The notes under the pieces: model-generated | The model's input: only the letters and a program-made list of their open reading frames with translations | Told to the model about the DNA's origin: nothing | Databases searched by the model: none | Shown: one piece after another, positions 36,532-49,433 of the stretch | How positions within the stretch are numbered: the first letter of the stretch is position 1 | Layout: every line of letters starts with the position of its first letter | Source: Cryptomeria japonica | Lineage: Eukaryota; Streptophyta; Pinopsida; Cupressales; Cupressaceae | Assembly: GCF_030272615.1 (NCBI RefSeq) | Contig: NC_081413.1 | Span: 444,627,038 to 444,691,037, forward strand | Direction: 5' to 3' | Length of the DNA stretch: 64,000 nt | Program-made: the position numbers and the translations under genes

Positions 36532-38483
36532 AGCGTCCTGGTTCTAGTATTATTTATGTATTGATGAGGCCTTTTTTGAGTTGTTATTTCCTCTCTCCTA
36601 TTGAGGTGGAGACTTTGAAAAAGAAAATGGTGCTTATTGTTGGTTTTCAGAGCTAGTGCAAAACCCAGTATTATTGTTCTCTTTAAGATGAGTTGTTAAG
36701 TGACTTTGTCCTTCCTTCTCATGTAGATGGTTTACTAGTGTTGATTCTTCTAAGCTATTATGTTTGGGTTGTCAATTTTTTGATGGTTATTTGTTGGTAG
36801 TGTTTCTCCCTTGTTTTGGGTTTCGGGTCTATTCAAAACCCATTATAAGGGGTTTAGGGTCCCCTCAAAACCTATTTGACCCTTTCTCAAAAAATATGTG
36901 TTGTCTTATAGAGACAAATCATATAAAGCACATAGATTTAAAATACCCACCAAAATATTTTCACAATAGATTACATAAAAATATAAATATAAAATACCCA
37001 CAAAACATAAAATAGATTTACATATGTAATACGAAATAGCACTAAAATATTTAATTTCAACACATCTCTATTATAAATGAGTATACAAATTGAACTATAA
37101 AATAGTTTAAAATATATTTTCAAAATACCCAATATGCTAAAACACTAAAAACATTAAAGGAATATGAATTTAATGTATGGATCCAATCTTTATAAGAAGT
37201 TTTAAATAACTCGAATGATTTTTTCTTTTCAAACCACAAGAGACCAATGGGTATTCATCCACCAATTTTTGGAACCTAATCATGTTTATATTTAAATTGA
37301 ACATATCAATATTACTTCCTAAAAATCTCAATTAGAGTTAGTGTTTGTTTAATAGGTTTCACAAAAATCCAAAATTGGTGAAGCCATCTACATTATATAA
37401 TGGTTGGAAGTTTGCAATGGGTCCCACATGTGTTGGTAGGAATTTAGAAGTTTTCTTCTAATACAAAACATTCAAATTAAGATTATTAATGGTGTCAATA
37501 TTTATAACTCATGAAGCGCTTCATTCAAATGGTGGAATCTAAGGAGACACATCCCTAAAGTTGGGGTCTAGGGAAAAACACACCTAAAGGATGGAATGGG
37601 AAGATAGACTAAGAAAGGAAATATTTGAAATATTAATGAAAAAAGAGTACAAAACCAAGTGTTTAAAAAAATGAATGAAATAGCACAAACGTAGGGGAAA
37701 GCCAAAAATAGTCTAGAATACAAAAGATGTAGAAAGTGAGGAAGTGAGTGTTGAAGGCAACATGATAATGTGAAAAAACCAAAAAGTATAAGCATAGGAA
37801 ATCATTGGATTATGATATTGAAGGGAATGTTACAAAGGTTAGAGAAAAAACCTGTACAAGACTAGAAATTAGCTTGAACACATTCATACATAGAAATTTT
37901 CACATTTTTAAAATTTTGATGTAATGAAAAGAAAACATTGGCACATTTAAGATAAGGGATAACAATTTCTAAAAATGAAACATTACAAGTCCATCCATTA
38001 AAAATTTATATCCCTCAACTAGTTTTTATTTAGATCTTCATAGATCCTTGGTTCTTTTAAATTGACATTTTTATAGGTAGGTTCCTCCAATGGTCTAGAT
38101 GTCCTATTATTGTCATATTTTTTGAATTCATCACCCTTTTACCATTGATAGCATATGGTACCTATAGATCCAGATATAAAAAATGGCAACAATAAATTAA
38201 ATTAAAAGACAAAGAATAAGAAATATTGGAATAAATAAATTTGGTCATATTACTGTTTAATGAAAAATAAAAGAAATGAAAAAAAATATCAATTTTAAGA
38301 AATAAGAGAAATATTTGAGAATAATTAAAGTAGCATGAATCAAGTTGAATTTGTTAGACTTGTGTGACTATTTCCATTGATGTCATGCCCTATGATCTAG
38401 TTAGGACTAGATGTAGCATTTTGAGCAACACTAGATGTTAGCTATGTGTGTATTGTTGAGGGGCATTGGAAGATAGGTATGTA
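36532..38483. other. AT-rich interval without recognised gene
   Basis: Contains the continuation of the GAGGTGGAG repeat (about 36592), then AT-rich DNA with scattered short ORFs. No domain, RNA gene or repeat boundary is recognised. Confidence 0.5.
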
Positions 38484-38488
38484 TGTGA

Positions 38489-40019
38489 TGATAACTCAAT
38501 GATGAACAGTGAGTACCAATTGGTATTGAGAGGGGGTGGGGTGAATTAGTATAGACACAAACTTTTCTTGAATCAGTTTGACTACAAATAGTGCATTTGA
38601 TAGAAAAACACAAATACCGGTCTAAACCAGATTACTACCGGTTAAACATAATGAGACTGTGAAAGACATAAACTAGAAACACTAAGCTTTCCATACAACC
38701 TACTTCCTCATTTCTGCTTTATCCTTATGCATAAATAGATATTCTATCATTTTGAGATACAATAATTTGCTACATCAACATGATTCACCACTAAATAGGA
38801 AATAACAAAACATCACATGAAAGAAGCATCACACATGAAACACATATTTTTCACGTGGAAACCCAACTGGGAAAAACCACGGTGGGGATGAATACCCACA
38901 AGCAGTTTTTGAACTCTTTAGAAGTCTGCTCTGTTAGGAACCTAGTTCAGTTAAAGACTGTTACAATAGGTTCTGTTAGGAACCGATCCTATTAGGGATC
39001 ACCCGATTAAGGGATGGCTAGAATACCTGGTTAAGGGTTAAACCCTATTAAGGGTTAGCTTGTTAGAGGATTTTATGAACTCAATGACTTTGAGTCACCC
39101 TGTTAAAGGATTTACAACAAGCTGGTTAAAGATACCCTGTTAAGGGATTTTCCAACTGTTGAAGTGATTAGAGATCAGCAGGTATTACAATGATCTGGTA
39201 ATAGAACTTAATGCCAATGCAAACCTGGTTTTGTTCCTTCTTTCTGCACACACACTTTGCAGGTATCAATTCTCTTATTTGGTCTGGCAAGAATCATGCA
39301 TCTCTACACTTAGATACACACATAACATTTGCCAACAACCTCAACATCAAACACAACATCGACCTTATAGGAAATAGACAGGTTGGTAGCGTAAACCCTA
39401 GACCCTAAACATTTAGGTTGAGCAATTCAGTCGATTTAATCCTGACCATTGAACACTTTGCATTTGAATGCAACGGTCTTGAACAGATCTCAAGACATTC
39501 TCCATCATCCATTCTTCACCACTTCTTGGAGGCAATAACCCATCACGTGTTCTTCATCATTTGAAGGGACTTCACAAATTCCTGAGGTAGATAGGATCAA
39601 TCCCCTTCATGCAAGATCCTTCACGTGCATGAGGCCAATGTGGCAACACGATCTGATCTCCATTACAATGCTAACTCTTCACACAATGCCATCGGTTGAA
39701 TCACACAGGCTCAAAACACTTCAATCGGAAACCCTGAGGCTGGAACTACCAACCGGTAGTCATATCATATTAAACCTTGATAGAGAACATTTCATATACT
39801 GGTTCACTTGGACAAACATATCGCTTCACCTTTTGCACATATACCAGTTCACAACATTATACCGGTTCACTTTTCTAATTGCTTAACTTCAATAAACTGG
39901 TTCATCTACAACATATTACTGGTTCACTCTTCAACATATTACCGGTTCACTCTTTAGCATATTGACATCAATGACAACACAATATCATCATGTCAACATG
40001 CTTTGCACATATGCCAACA
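38489..40019 (-). repeat. 3' LTR of the Copia element
   Basis: In element orientation it runs from TGTTGGCATATG to GAGTTATCA (1531 bp). It holds several ACCGGTT/ACTGGTT/ACCAGTT variants and one more copy of a 23-bp unit (acatattaccggttcac...) near 39910-39960 than the other LTR. Confidence 0.9.
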
Positions 40020-40043
40020 ATCTCCCTCTTTGGCATTGATGGC
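40020..40043 (-). other. Polypurine tract of the Copia element
   Basis: The complement reads gccatcaatgccaaagagg then gagat before the LTR start, one base different from copies A, B and C over this stretch. Confidence 0.8.
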
Positions 40044-40266
40044 AATATACAAAGATATCTCTCTTTCTGCATCACATCAACATTTGATAATACTGCAGAT
40101 ATCTTCTCTACTTCACATCTTCTCCCCCTTTGACAACAATGCCAAAGTGGAGGCATGAGCTTCCCTGTTCCACTATGCTACTCCCCCTGAGGAGTAGCAT
40201 CCTTCAACACATCAATCTTGAAAAGATATAGCAAAGTAAGATCTGACTGATGTGGAACACAAACCT

Positions 40267-40851
40267 TTAGTTTACCTCTTGAAGGGGCAGCACCCCTAAT
40301 TCACCTCTCAAATAGGTAAAAGTATCCTTCGGTAGAGGCTTGGTGAATATATCTGCTAACTGCTCCTTAGTGGAAACATGTTCCAATATCACCTCTTTGT
40401 TCTGAACCTTTTCCCTCAAGAAATGATACTTGAGTTCAAAGTGCTTGGTTCTAGCTTGTAAAACTAGATTCTTGGAGATGTTAATTTCACTTGTATTGTC
40501 ACAAAATATACTTACTGGTTCAGATACAAAAACTTTGAAGCCATTCAATACATGCTTCATCCAAATAGTTTGGGTGCAGTTCATAAAAGTTGCAACATAC
40601 TCCGCTTCTGTTGTAGACTGAGAGATACAACTCTTCTTTTTACTCATCCATGAGACTAGTCTACTATCGAGAAAGAATGCACCACTGGTTGTGCTCTTCC
40701 GGTCATCCACATTACCAGCCTAATTAGCATTTGTGAACACTTTCAGTTTGAAGTCATCATTGTATGGATACCACAATCCAAAGTCAATAGTTCCCTTCAA
40801 ATATCTAAGAATCCACTTGGTTGCTACCAAGTGGGATTCTCTTGGGCTTTT
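40267..40851 (-). pseudogene. Copia RNase H
   Basis: Contains a NAN(stop)AGNVDDRKSTTS segment with TAG at 40720-40722 where the family has Trp, then VSWMSKKKSCISQSTTEAEYVA, IFCDNTSEINI, ARTKHFELKYHF and KEQLADIFTKPL. This is the full Copia RNase H order, ending about 240 bases before the LTR. The enzyme removes RNA during cDNA synthesis. Confidence 0.88.
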
Positions 40852-41750
40852 CTAAAACCGAGCGGTAATACCCACTGCATGTGCAATGTCTGGTCTGCTA
40901 TGCACTACATAATGCAACTTACCAATCATTGATCTGTATTCCTTCTCATTTACCAATGCTGAGTCATCCTCTTTTGATAGTTTACAACCAGTCACCATTG
41001 GTGTACCAACCGGTTTGTTGTCTTCCATACCAAAGTTCTTCAACACCTCTTTGACATACTTGGACTGAGTAATAAATATTCCATCTTTCATTTGCTGAAT
41101 CTGCAGTCCAATGAAGAACTTAATCTCCCCTGTGCGTGACATCTCAAATTCCTTCTTCATCTCATCTGCAAAGTCATGACTCATCTTGTCATCTCACCAA
41201 AGATTATGTCATCAACAAATACTTCACAAATTAGAATTTGATCTCCTTCTGATTTCAAGTAGATATTTCTATCTTCACTTGTTCTTTCAAATCCAATCTT
41301 GACAAGATGGGAGTGCAAGCGTTCATACCATGCTCTAGGTGCCTACTTCAGTCCATACAAGACTTTATGTAGCCTACACACCATGTCACTATCTTTTGAT
41401 AGGGCAAACCCATCTGGTTGCTCTATATATACCTCTTCTTCAAGTATTCCATTTAGAAATGCAGATTTTACATCCATTTGGTATACCTTGAATCTTTTAA
41501 AAGTTTCATATGCAAGAAGCATAAAAACCCCTTCCAATCTTGCTACTGGAGCAAAGGTTTCTCCATAGTCTTCTCTTTCTTCTTGGGCATATCCTTTAAA
41601 TACTAGTCTGGCTTTGTTCCTTATCACTATGCCATCCTCATTTAGTTTATTTCTGAAGACCCATTTGGTTCCAATGACATTTTTATGCTCCGGTCTGGGT
41701 ACCAAAGACCATGTACCATTCTTTTCTATTTGATCAAGTTCCTCTTCCAT
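40852..41750 (-). pseudogene. Copia reverse transcriptase
   Basis: Order from 41750 downward: [48 protein letters not shown] (first catalytic Asp), [20 protein letters not shown], then a TAG at 41343-41345 where Gln is usual. Next are AWYERL and FVDDIIFG (about 41203-41226), the catalytic YVDD motif with Phe. After a frameshift near 41195 come EMKKEFEMSRTGEIKFFIGLQI and VKEVLKNFGM. A TAG at 40852-40854 marks the border with RNase H. Confidence 0.9.
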
Positions 41751-41798
41751 TGCCTTGATCCAGTCTTCATCTTTATGTGCCTCTTTGAATGATTTAGG

Positions 41799-42476
41799 CT
41801 AAAATTCAGAGATCATACATGAGTTTTCTTTGACCTTTCTTCTTGTAAGAATTCCTGCATCTTTGTCTCCTATGATCTGCTTTGGATCATGATTGAGTTT
41901 TACATACCTAGGTATATTCTTAACAGATTCCTCTTGCTTTTCTTCTTCATCCTCATCTTCATCAGCATCAACATCCACCAATGTAGGAGCACAATTACTA
42001 GTATCGGGTTGATTAGCAACCGGTTCCCAGAATGTTATTACTGGTTCATCTCTTACATGCTCTCTGCCAATTTCCTCAGGTTTCTCAGAGTTTTCATCAA
42101 CCCTAACATTGATGCTTTCAACAATTCTTTGAGTCCTATTGTTAAAACATTTGAGAGCTTTTCTCTTTGTGGAATACCCTAGGAATATTCCCTCATCACA
42201 TTTAGCATCAAACTTGCTCTGATGTTCACTCCTCTTGATATAACATTTACTACCAAACACTCTGAAGTAGCTTACCACTGGTGTCTTACTGGTCCAGTAC
42301 TCATAAGGAGTCTTATCCTTTCCTTTCTTGATGAGTACCCAGTTCATTGTGAAGACTGCAGTGCTCGCCGCTTCTCTCCAAAAGGTATGAGAAACCTTTC
42401 CTTGGATCAACATAGTTCTAGCCGCTTCAACCATAGTTCGGTTATTCCTCTCTACTAAGCCATTCTGCTATGGAGT
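41799..42476 (-). pseudogene. Copia integrase C-terminal part and linker to RT
   Basis: Begins with NGLVERNNRTMVEAARTML right after two TAG stops (42477-42479 and 42468-42470), where the family has Gln in its TPQQNG-type motif. It includes SKTPVVSYFRVFGSKCYI, FDAKCDEGIFLGYS and an acidic Asp/Glu-rich linker (about 41930-41975). Ends at TAG 41799-41801. The Glu of the DDE triad would be in NGLVERN. Confidence 0.88.
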
Positions 42477-43659
42477 CTAGGGGGCATACAGTTGTCTCTT
42501 GATGCCATTATCTTCACAATATTTGTTGAATTCATCGGAAGTGAATTCCCCTCCTTGATCAGTTCTAAGGCATTTGATTCTTCTACCACTTTCCTTTTCT
42601 ACCAGTGCTCTAAAAGCTTTGAAATTTCCAAAGGCTTCAGACTTGTCCTTCAAGAATGTGACCCACATCATTCTTGAGCAATCATTTGTAAGAATCATAA
42701 AATACCTATCTCCCTGCACACTCCTAGATTTCATAGGACCAATTAGTATGCACAAGATCAAGTAAATTGTCTATAGTGAAGGATTTACCTTTGAAGGTTG
42801 AGGAAGACACTTTCCCTAGTTGACAATCTCTGCATAAAGGATTTTTCGGTTTGATCAACATAGGCAATCCTCTAACTACCTTGATCCTACTGACCTTCAC
42901 AATATTGTCAAAACTTACATGGCAGAGTCTCCTATGCCATATCCAATTGTCCTCGAACTTAGCCATAAGACATGTACTGACATTTGCATTTAGCTGAAAT
43001 AGGTTACCTTTGGTCTGCATACCGGTAGCCATCAGGTCACCACTCTTTCCTTTGATTTTGCACACTCCATTTTTTAATTCCAGAGTGAGTCCATTATTAT
43101 TCAGTTGAGCAACACTCAAATGGTTGTGCCTTACACCTTCTACCCAATACACATTGTCAGCACTGCATCTTCCATTTAGAGAGATGGACCCTCTGCCTTT
43201 TACCATACATGGTTCATCATTACCAAAATGAACCACACCACAATCATACTCTTCCAAAGATAGAAAATTACTCCGGTCACCAGTCATACGGTGAGAACAA
43301 CCACTGTCAATAATCCACTCATTGGAATTATCAAAGTGGGAGACAAGAGCCTTCTTGTCTGACACATCTTCCTTGACTGCTACAAACACAATATCTTCAT
43401 TTTCTTCATCTTCTAATTCCTCATCAGTGACACCTTCATCAACTACTACAAAATAGTTTCTCCAGTTTCCTCCTTTGAATTTCTTGAACTTTTCCGATTT
43501 GTCCTTACTATCACCATTAGGACAGTTTACAACAATGTGTCTTATCTGGTTACAAGAGAAGCATTTCAAAGGAAGCTTACCTCTATATTTACCAGTTCCC
43601 TTAGGAAGTCTCTTGGCAAGAAGAGCTTCAAATTCCATTAGGATCTCCTCATCATCCAT
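42477..43659 (-). pseudogene. Copia CCHC, protease, pre-integrase and integrase core
   Basis: From 43659: a single zinc knuckle CFSCNQIRHIVVNC (the usual Gly-His is Arg-His); protease active site WIIDSGCSHRMTGD (about 43285-43325); the GAG-pre-integrase His-Cys region WHRRLCHVSFDNI and LCRDCQLGKV; then, after a frameshift near 42.74 kb, the integrase core with FMILTNDCSRMMWV (first Asp) and LRTDQGGEFTSDEF (second Asp). Catalytic residues are kept, but the frame is broken. Confidence 0.9.
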
Positions 43660-43668
43660 TTCTCTACT

Positions 43669-44169
43669 CTATCTTGGTTCACCACTGGTACTAGCTTCTT
43701 TGCCTTTTCTAGATGGTGCAACAGATGCTCTAAAGGTTGATTCAGTCTTCTGAACATTGCCATCAAAACTATTTAGCTCATAGGTTGTCAACTTTGTGAT
43801 GATGGAGTCGAGGGATACCTTAGTTTTGTCTATTGACCTCAACTCCTGAATAGCAGCAATCCTTATTGCATAGACTGGTAATAAGGATCTCAAAACATTG
43901 CTAACAATAGTGGAATCTTCCATTTTACCACTTGCACTCTTGATATCTCCAACAACAGTTTTGATTCTTATTCCATGTTGTTGAATGGTCTCTCCTTCAA
44001 CCATCCACATGTCTTCAAACTTTCCTCTAGGTCTTTCTTCCTTAGCTTGTTTCACATGCTCATCACCACCATAGATATTCTCAAGAGTATCCCATACTTC
44101 TTTGGGATTCTCTTTGTCCTGAACATCAATAAACTCAATGTCAGATAAATGACTAATTAGGGCTTCCAT
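43669..44169 (-). pseudogene. Copia gag (UBN2-type)
   Basis: Contains a KEVWDTLENIYGGDEHVKQA segment and the usual helical gag pattern (FEDMWMVEGETIQQHGIRI, VSNVLRSLLPVY), followed by a Ser/Lys-rich tail. It is in the same frame as the next piece, separated only by TAG 43669-43671. The N-terminus probably extends upstream of 44169 past further breaks. Forms the virus-like particle in active elements. Confidence 0.8.
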
Positions 44170-44408
44170 GACTTGCCCATTCTCCTGAATCTCTCTCTTT
44201 TGGTCATGCGTGAGAGTACCGGTAGGGATAACATAAACATTCTCAACATATTTCCAATGTTAAGTAACCATGCTTCTGATGTATATCTTCATTCTGTCCT
44301 TCCATATTTTAAAGTTATCTTTGTTGAACTTTGGACCTTCCCTCTTCATCATTACAATAGGATCTTTCCCTCAAGTGGTTAAGCTTTCAACACAAAGGAC
44401 CTAGAGGA

Positions 44409-44423
44409 GGCTCTGATACCAAT
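44409..44423 (-). other. Primer-binding site of the Copia element
   Basis: The complement reads ATTGGTATCAGAGCC directly after the 5' LTR, complementary to initiator tRNA-Met. Confidence 0.9.
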
Positions 44424-45935
44424 TGATAACTCAATTATGAATAGTGAGTACCAAACTGGTACTAAGAGGAGGGGGTGGTGAATTAGTATAGACACAAAAA
44501 CTTTTCTTGAACCGGTTTGACTACAAAAAGTGCACTTGTAAGACAAACACAAATACCGGTCTAAACCAGATTACTACTAGTTAAACATAATGATACTATG
44601 AAAGACATAAACCAGCAACACTTAGCTTTCCATACAACCTACTTCCTCATTTCCACTTTCTCCTTATGCATAAATAGATATTCTATCATTCTGAGATACA
44701 ATAATTTGCTAGATCAACATGATTCACCACTAAATAGGAAATAACAAAACATCACATGAAAGAGGCATCACACATGACACACATATTTTTCACGTGGAAA
44801 CCCAACTGGGAAAAACCACGGAGGGGATGAATACCCACAAGCAGTTTTTGAACTCTTTAGAAGTCTGCTCTGTTAGGAACCTAGTTCAGTTAAAGACTGT
44901 TACAATAGGTTATGTTAGGAACCGATCCTATTAGGGATCACCCGATTAAGGGATGGATAGAATAACCGGTTAAGGGTTAAACCCTATTAAGGATTACCTT
45001 GTTAGAGGATTTTATGAACTCAATGGATTTGAGTCACCCTGTTAAAGGATTTACAGCAAGCTGGTTAAAGCTACCCTGTTAAGGGATTTTCCAACTATTG
45101 AAGTGATTAGAGATCAATAGGTATTACAATGATCTAGTAATAGCACTCAATGCCAATGCAGACCTGGTTTCATTCCTTCCTTCTGCACACACACTTTGTA
45201 GGTATCAATTCTCTTATTTGGTCTGGGAAGAATCATGTACCTTTGCACTTAGATACACACACAACATTTGCCAACAACCTCAACATCAAACACAACATCG
45301 ACCTTATAGGAAACAGATAGGTCAGTAGCATAAACGCTAAACCCTAAACATTTAGGTTGAGCAATTTAGTCGGTTCAATCTTGACCATTGAACACTTTGC
45401 ATTTGAATACAATGGTCTTGAACAGATCTCAAGACATTCTCCATCATTCGTCCTTCACCATTTCTTGGAGGCGATAACCCATCACACGTTCTTCACCGTT
45501 TGCAGGGACTTCACACATTCCTGAGGTAGATAGGATCAATCCCCTTCATGCAAGATCCTTCATGCGTATGAGGCTGGCATGGCAACATAATCTGATCTCC
45601 ATTATAATGATAACTCATCACACAATACCATTGGTTGAATCACACAGGCTCGAAACACTTCAACCGGAAACCCTGAGGCTGGAACTACCAATCGGTAGTC
45701 ATACCATATTAAACCTTGATAGAGAAAATTTCATATACTAGTTCACTTGGACAAATGTACCGCTTCACCTTTTGTACATATACCAGTTCACAACATTATA
45801 CCGGTTCACTTTTCCAATTGCTTAACTTCAATAAACCGGTTCATCTACAACATATTACCGGTTCACTCTTCAGCATATTGACATGAATGAAAACACAATA
45901 TCATCATGTCAACATGCTTTGCACATATGCCAACA
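44424..45935 (-). repeat. 5' LTR of the Copia element
   Basis: 1512 bp, colinear with 38489-40019, from TGTTGGCATATG to GAGTTATCA in element orientation. At several sites one LTR has CCGG where the other has CTGG or CCAG, for example 44966 against 39030. Confidence 0.9.
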
Positions 45936-45954
45936 TGTGATATTGAGAAGGGAC

Positions 45955-48900
45955 TGTTGTTCTCAAATTTTGATTGCTTTGTTTTCCCTACTCGAATCTT
46001 AGATCTGTCTCTTATGGAGAGAAACAACAGGAAATAGAACAAAAGACAACATATAACAAGGTTTATACAAAAACCTTCTACACTTCAGGCTTTCACCTAG
46101 CTTAGGTGGGTTTACCCTTTGTGATTACTTTTCATAACTATGATTGGAGATTTATAGAGAAGACAAATACCAACCCCTGCAAACCATATCACTTTGAACT
46201 TAAAAGAAAGGCTTGTAATCATTTTCATTGATCTCCAAGAAGCTTATAGAACCTAGCAAAACTATATCAGTGCCTTATCCCGGGCTTCAGAGTCACCTAA
46301 GACTAAATAAGAATTCTAAATTGGAAATCCACATACATTTCATCATTCTGACTTCACTAAACTTACATATGCCTAACATGCATAAATTTTTATCTTTATG
46401 CTAAATCCAGTTATCAGATTCAAGCCGAATTACTGATTACTATCAGAGAAATTCTAAGTATATTTAATCTCCCTCCTTGAGAGAGAAACCTAAAACATCT
46501 CCATGCATTTGCCTTGCAAATAATTCAATTAAATAACCCTCAATTATCTATGTGAACCAGTAAATCAATTATGGATACAAGAAGACAACTAGAATTTAGG
46601 ATCAGAATGCGTTGATCTGTATATTTATATCCATCATCGAATCTACATTAACTCAGAATGATCTTTCAAAACTAGAAAGAAAAAACCCTCAAATATATTT
46701 TGCCAGAGCCTTTTTTTTACAAAAATCTTGTGATCATCCCAAACGAGAAGAAATTGGGACTAAGAAGAAGAGGGAAAAGATTAGGTCTGCAACCGAAATT
46801 GCCAAGTGTCTCTTTTACCAACTGAATTTCAATCCCTTTCTATTTCTCGTGGAAACTACTCTCGAAATATCCTATCTTTATTGAAACAAACTTCATAATT
46901 GCATTCATCATCTCCAGAGCTTTCTGGCAATATATAATAATTCATATTTTGGCCAAACATAAGCCTCTGAGCGAATTAATCACTCATGTGTGTACAATCA
47001 TTTAAAATTTTAAATTTTCTATATAGTCTAAACTATATATTTAATCTGATTTTAACTTTGGTTTTTGGCTCTGATTTTGGCCTAACGCCCTACCATGTGG
47101 TGGTCTCTGATTGGTTGATGGGGTCCACTGGGTGCCATCTAGGATGAAACCTCATCACTCCACCACGTGTCCACCACCAAGCTGCTTGCTCATCGCCACA
47201 TCATCGCCATGTGTCTTCCACCTGTGCGCCACCTCAGCGCCATTGGGATGGGACCTGCCTGTTGGACCGCCAATTGGACCTGCCACCTGGCTTTCACCAT
47301 TTCGCAATGGCTAACCGATGAGCATCTTCGGTCTCCAAAATCGTGTGAACCGTTGGATCTTTCTGGACTTGCTTGATCTTTAACTCCCTTCGTTGAGCTT
47401 GGGTTTTTTGCCATTTGGAAGCCCTTGACTCTAGAGCATCTCTCTTTCATGAAGTCATGCGGACCATCGATCATCTACAACATACTCGCTAGTTAAGTCG
47501 CTCCTTCTCTGCAAAATTTCACCTGCCTCGAGATTCGTGCCTTTGTGGGGTCCACCTATTGTTGCTCAGTCAGCCTCCTTGGTCACCTTGGGATCTATGC
47601 CCATGCGCGTGGGGTTCACGTTTGGTGCCCATGAGCACCATCTGTCAAAAGCCTTTTGTGGCTTTGACATATTAGATGGGTGTCTTATTTGTTATAAATA
47701 GCATAAAATACTCCCGCCCAGCCAATGTGGGACTAAAGCTTATGCCTGGGACTGCACTTTTGAAGATTTTTCTGAAACTTTTAATGGCGGCCTTTTACAT
47801 TCACCTTAAAAAGTTTATTTGTCTCTCCTCCAGCCAACACGCCACACTTCACACCATGAATTTGGTTGAAAAATTATTTATCCTTTTCAAAAACACTACC
47901 CTCCATGCAGCCCCTTGCACTTGCCTAGAGGTTTCCATGGTTTTACCAGCCAATGTACAGGCCTAGTCAATTACACTGCTCTGTTTCTATGGGCTGCTAT
48001 GTTATTCTGACAAAGGAGGATGCTGGCAAAGTTCAGGTGGAGCTAGGTCTTACACCAAATAAGTGCATTTGCTTCAAGTTTCTGCTGTTTGCATTTTGCT
48101 GGGAGTTTCTTACCAATTGCATTAATTTTAAATCTGAAAACCCCCACGTACCACAAAGGAGGAGGCATGAGCTGCTGGTTGCATTTGGTTTAAGTTTCTA
48201 AACCCTTTCCCATGCCACGCAAAGGGAGTTTTATATTCTACCATTGGCATTTGCTTTGAAGCTTCTGTTGTTGCCTTTGATTTGAAGTTTATTTGCTGCT
48301 CAAACTTCAATGGCTCTTCAACACCATGTACCACAGTAGAAGGACTGGTAAAAGAAAGGCATTTCAATATGCCAATTGCATTTGTTAAAAGTTTCTATGC
48401 CTTTCCAACTCCTTCAAATAGAAAAGGAACTGACAAAGAAATTGGAATTAAGTTTTATATCTGTTAATTGAATTTACCTGGAGTTTAAAATGTTTGCCAA
48501 CTCCACTCTATTAAGCACTGTTTTCCTTCCATTTTCCTAAAGGTTTCTAAGTCCTTCCAAAAACTATAGAAAGGGGGAGATTTAGGTAAAGTCGATTGGC
48601 ATCATGGCTACCAATTGCATTTTGAAAGTTTTAAAACCCTCTTCCAGAAACTCCACTTGCCAGGTGCAATTTTAAATGTCTTTTCTTTGTCACTGAAGGA
48701 GGATTTGGCATTAAAATCGCCAACCTAAAATTGCTTGAAGGTCTACAATCTTTTCAAACTCTAAAGATATGTCCCATGATTACAATCCATATTGAAATAT
48801 TCTGAAAATCTCTCAACGAACAAAGTCGTCAATAAAATAATACGACACAGGCATGAGCCAGGTCGGGCCTCAAAGTGGGTCCAACAAAAAAAAAAATTGT

Positions 48901-49433
48901 TTTCATGCAACTGACCTCTAAAATGCCTTAGACACCTTAAACTTACCTCTGGAATTGATCGGCACCATTTTCGGATCATCAGACTGAGTTTTACAACTTT
49001 CAGGCACTTACGCTACGTTTTCGCATTTAATCGCAAAGACGTATTTTTCAAGTCAGTCAAAACACCTTTCTAGACCTCGCCATCTGACAGGCATGTACTC
49101 TAATATACAAGGATGAACTCTGCCAAGCAGCTTTCCAAGATGAGTCCTGAGTGAAGAGATTAATTTTCAAAAATGCCCAACTGGCTTTGTCGACACTGCG
49201 GACCTGATGAAGTTAATGTTCTGGCAACACATGATGCCTTTCTCAAAAATATCAAACAACCTCCGTAGACCCTCAAATTTGAAACACAGGTACCTTGAAG
49301 TACATATTAAATCCTTGGATTCTTATTTTGACCAAAAGAATGACTGGGTGCAAGTGGCGCGCTCATGAAAATGGCTACTTTAACTGATATAGCACTGAAA
49401 GTAAGGATCACTGAAAATGATGACTCAATGAAC
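45955..49433 (-). repeat. 3' LTR of the large gag-only element
   Basis: About 3479 bp starting TGTTGTTCTCAAATT in plus orientation, colinear with 53595-57254. It lies only 19 bases beyond the Copia element. Similarity between the two repeats ends after 'gactcaatgaac'. ORFs inside are short and not protein-like. In element orientation an aaaaggg purine run precedes it. Confidence 0.75.

Larger units (their letters stand above)
38489..45935 (-). mobile_element. Full-length Copia retrotransposon
   Basis: A 7447-bp minus-strand element with perfect 5-bp TSD TGTGA (38484-38488 and 45936-45940) and LTRs of 1531 and 1512 bp. Internal order is gag, CCHC, protease, integrase, RT, RNase H, the Copia order. 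Pol is broken by at least six TAG stops and two frameshifts. It is the only element here that encodes a recognisable Copia enzyme set, and its polypurine tract and LTR start nearly match copies A-C. Confidence 0.92.

Noticed and set aside
47111-48467. ORFs inside the large left LTR, with counterparts at 54733-56113
   Set aside because: Both LTR copies have them only because the repeats are similar; frames break between copies and no domain is seen.
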